Source of the DNA: Flavobacterium ardleyense
Lineage (GTDB): Bacteria > Bacteroidota > Bacteroidia > Flavobacteriales > Flavobacteriaceae
DNA: 64,000 nt
Assembly: GCF_033547075.1 (NCBI RefSeq)
Contig: NZ_CP137891.1
Coordinates: 2,914,001-2,978,000 of the forward strand
Direction: 5' to 3'
The first letter of the stretch is position 1. Each line of letters starts with the position of its first letter. Both the position numbers and the translations under genes were made by a program. The notes under the pieces are model-generated. The model was not told the origin of the DNA. It saw nothing but the letters and a program-made list of their open reading frames with translations, and made no database searches. Below are positions 62,146-64,000 of the stretch, in pieces.

Positions 62146-62982
62146 CTAAAAGAAAACATTTGGATCGTCCACAATTTTCAATTTTAAAATATAATTTTTA
62201 TACTTCTCTTTTTTAGCCTGCCCCCATTTTTTGATATTTGGGTCAGTTAATTCTATTAAGACAATACGACTAAGATATGATTTTTCTGTACCTGCATTCT
62301 CACCGGATTCAAAGCCATTAAGTTGGTCTAAATTATCTAGCCAGAATTTAAAAAATCCATTGTCAGAGTCTTTAACAACTCGCTTTAAAATTAAATATGA
62401 TTTCTTCGTAGATAACTCCGACTTATCAAAACTCTCGAAAAGGTCCTGCGTAACTTTCTTCAGTTTATGATCCTCTCTGTTTACGATTAGTAAATTTGAA
62501 TACGCATACAAGGTTCTGATAGACCTATCGCCCGCTTCATATTTTGCTCTAAGTCCTGAAGAATTAAATTGCGGAAGGACTGCTTTTTTGGCTTCATTTA
62601 ATACTGCTTCTGCATTAATTTCGCCGCTGCTGTAGTGCAAAAAATTTTTGTCCTTATCAAAATACAGTAACACGGGAACACTATCAAAATGTAAATTTGC
62701 AGTTTTTAAAAAGGCTTTTTCAGCATCTGAAACTTCATTATACGTATTTATCGCATAATTGATAAAATTAGAATTGTAGTAGGAAATAATTTCAGCATCT
62801 TCTTTAAGTAGAGTACCAAGACGTTTGCAAACTGAGCAGTCTGAATTGTAGTATTCTATAAAGACATTTTTGTTTTGCGCTTTTGCTTTTTTAAAGGCAT
62901 CAGATAGAGATCTTTCAAACACAACTTGTGCAGAAGTAAAAAGGCTTGTGAAAAGAAGGACAGCGAGATAAATATTTTTCAA
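62146..62982 (-). CDS. Exported thioredoxin-fold protein
   Basis: This 278-residue protein has a signal peptide (LFTSLFTSAQ), a thioredoxin fold with active-site pair SDCSVCKRLG (CSVC, about residues 49-52) and a cis-Pro block (DSVPVLLYFD). The last 120 residues are a helical domain of unknown kind. The start codon is TTG, since no ATG lies before the signal peptide; this is unusual here. A disulfide or thiol exchange role in the periplasm is inferred. It is transcribed alone. Confidence 0.85.
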   Translation of the reverse strand: MKNIYLAVLLFTSLFTSAQVVFERSLSDAFKKAKAQNKNVFIEYYNSDCSVCKRLGTLLKEDAEIISYYNSNFINYAINTYNEVSDAEKAFLKTANLHFDSVPVLLYFDKDKNFLHYSSGEINAEAVLNEAKKAVLPQFNSSGLRAKYEAGDRSIRTLYAYSNLLIVNREDHKLKKVTQDLFESFDKSELSTKKSYLILKRVVKDSDNGFFKFWLDNLDQLNGFESGENAGTEKSYLSRIVLIELTDPNIKKWGQAKKEKYKNYILKLKIVDDPNVFF

Positions 62983-63318
62983 AATAAATTATTTAAAGGA
63001 ATAGCTAAATTTTATAAGTCTGGATTTCTAAAATAGATTGAAGTAATAAAAAAAATACTCTGGTTTAATTAATAAATATCAATATACTAAGATTTTTTAA
63101 AAATAAAATTGTTTTTAGAAAAACATAACAATAGTTTCATTTTGGCAAACAGAATTTCAATACTAGATTTTTAATTAGTAACAACTTGATTAAACCTCAT
63201 CAGTCGGAAATTTCAAAAACTCTAGAATTCAGAATATGATTTTAAAATATAAAATTTGACTTCATATAATATTGAATAAATTATCAAGTACGTAAATTAG
63301 TTCTGTGCAAATTTTATA

Positions 63319-63430
63319 ACTTCAATCGAAGTCAAATCTCATTCGTGCCCCACCTGATAAATGAGAATAATAGTATATCTCAACGATTAATTGTATAAAA
63401 TTGAAGTCTTTCGGCGAAAGCCAAAAAAAA
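63319..63430 (+). repeat. Dispersed repeat, family B, copy 3
   Basis: It opens ACTTCAATCGAAGTCAAATC and closes TTGAAGTCTTTCGGCG, AAAGCC and a long A run. The CTTTCGGCGAAAG end forms a short hairpin. Confidence 0.7.
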
Positions 63431-63519
63431 ATTTAATTATAATACCATTCCACGATTACTGTGATTGATACAAAATTCTTATATTAGATAGATCATCTTT
63501 CTTAAAAAAACAATGTCCT

Positions 63520-64000
63520 ATGAGTGATATTCCAAAATTTAAAATTTGTCTAACGATGGCAGGCGCCGTATCTGCTGGTGCTTTTACCGCAGGAGTTATG
63601 GATTACCTATTAGAAACTCTTGAATTATGGGAGCAGGCAAAAAATAAAAACAGCAGTTTAGGTCCCGATCATCCCGAATATGATTTGTCAATTCCGATGC
63701 ATGATGTAGAAATCGACGTTATATCTGGTGCTTCGGCGGGTGGTATTTCTGGCGCACTTACTTTATTGAATGTGATGGATGCCAACTTTCAAGCAGTAAA
63801 TAAGGACAATCCTTTGGGTAAAAATAATCGCTTTTATCAAAGTTGGGTCGAAATGGGAGACGATTCAAAGTCGACAACTTTTGAAAAAATGTTGGAAAAT
63901 GATGATATCAAAAAGAATGAAAAACCGGAGTCTTTACTGAATTCTCGAGCAATTGATGTCATTGCAAACAACGCTTTGAACATTAAAACACAAAAAAAAT
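63520..64000 (+). CDS. Patatin-like phospholipase, partial (cut by window end)
   Basis: 160 codons are open to the window edge, so the gene continues beyond it. It starts MSDIPKFKICLTMAGAVSAG with a Gly-rich oxyanion loop (GAVSAGAFTAGV) and has the nucleophile elbow ISGASAGGISGAL (GxSxG). The catalytic Asp lies beyond the edge. Patatin-like enzymes release fatty acids from lipids. The acidic loop between 50 and 70 (PDHPEYDLSIPMHD) is an insertion relative to the smallest members. Confidence 0.85.
   Translation, partial: MSDIPKFKICLTMAGAVSAGAFTAGVMDYLLETLELWEQAKNKNSSLGPDHPEYDLSIPMHDVEIDVISGASAGGISGALTLLNVMDANFQAVNKDNPLGKNNRFYQSWVEMGDDSKSTTFEKMLENDDIKKNEKPESLLNSRAIDVIANNALNIKTQKK

Noticed and set aside
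1..64000. tRNA, rRNA or riboswitch genes
   Set aside because: I looked for TPsiC-like GGTTCGAATCC blocks, rRNA cores and common riboswitch motifs upstream of biosynthetic genes and saw none that fit. A covariance search would settle it.

Overview
The window looks like a chromosomal segment of a low-GC member of Flavobacteriia, close to Flavobacterium. The signs are type IX secretion (T9SS) sorting domains of both A and B type, TAnnTTTG promoter -7 elements, AT-rich leaders instead of strong Shine-Dalgarno sites, and gene neighbourhoods familiar from that class (rsfS-ftsH-LUD-cdsA-psd-ACBP; rluD-PASTA divergent from ddl). I see no rRNA, tRNA, intact insertion sequence, prophage or CRISPR array.

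Layout. 0-5 kb: rhomboid protease, a decayed lipid A-type acyltransferase, then a copper-uptake cluster (small Cys protein, Met/His-rich lipoprotein, OprC/NosA-like TonB receptor). 5-12 kb: EamA transporter, glycine-zipper stress protein, DUF2236/MpaB oxygenase-like protein, then the di-iron repair protein ScdA/RIC and a 607-aa protein of unknown function. These last two share the same operator and promoter layout. 12-15 kb: a divergent cyanophycin-synthetase-like enzyme between two small orphan genes. 15-19 kb: rhodanese, MarR-YceI pair, C1 peptidase, YaaA. 19-30 kb: repeat-rich spacer, then housekeeping genes (rluD, PASTA protein, ddl, DUF421 protein, coaD, PhnA-like protein, RNA helicase, T9SS cargo, NUDIX, pyrE, birA).

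29-42 kb: rsfS, ftsH, LUD protein, cdsA, a 1-kb insertion with an orphan gene, psd, acyl-CoA-binding protein, lipoprotein superoxide dismutase, valS, DUF1573 protein, aspartyl protease, aminotransferase. 42-50 kb: one 2408-residue T9SS type B adhesin. 50-54 kb: folE, cysS, yidD, lgt, then a 27-copy 14-bp tandem repeat. 54-64 kb: L7/L12-like small protein, Omp85 barrel, a CBS-coiled-coil-HEPN-like protein, glycosyltransferase 2, BCCT transporter, universal stress protein, thioredoxin-like protein and the start of a patatin-like phospholipase.

The most interesting signals are: (1) a two-promoter regulon with an ATGA-N6-TCAT palindrome exactly 22 bp upstream of a -7-like element, linking RIC to the 607-aa protein; (2) a dispersed intergenic repeat family whose first stem changes sequence between copies but stays self-complementary; (3) a TonB receptor with a CxxxM and HxM pair like that of the copper importer OprC; (4) a HEPN-like protein; and (5) a cyanophycin-synthetase-like operon without a nearby cyanophycinase. 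All functional calls come from reading the sequence and from family knowledge; no database search was run.
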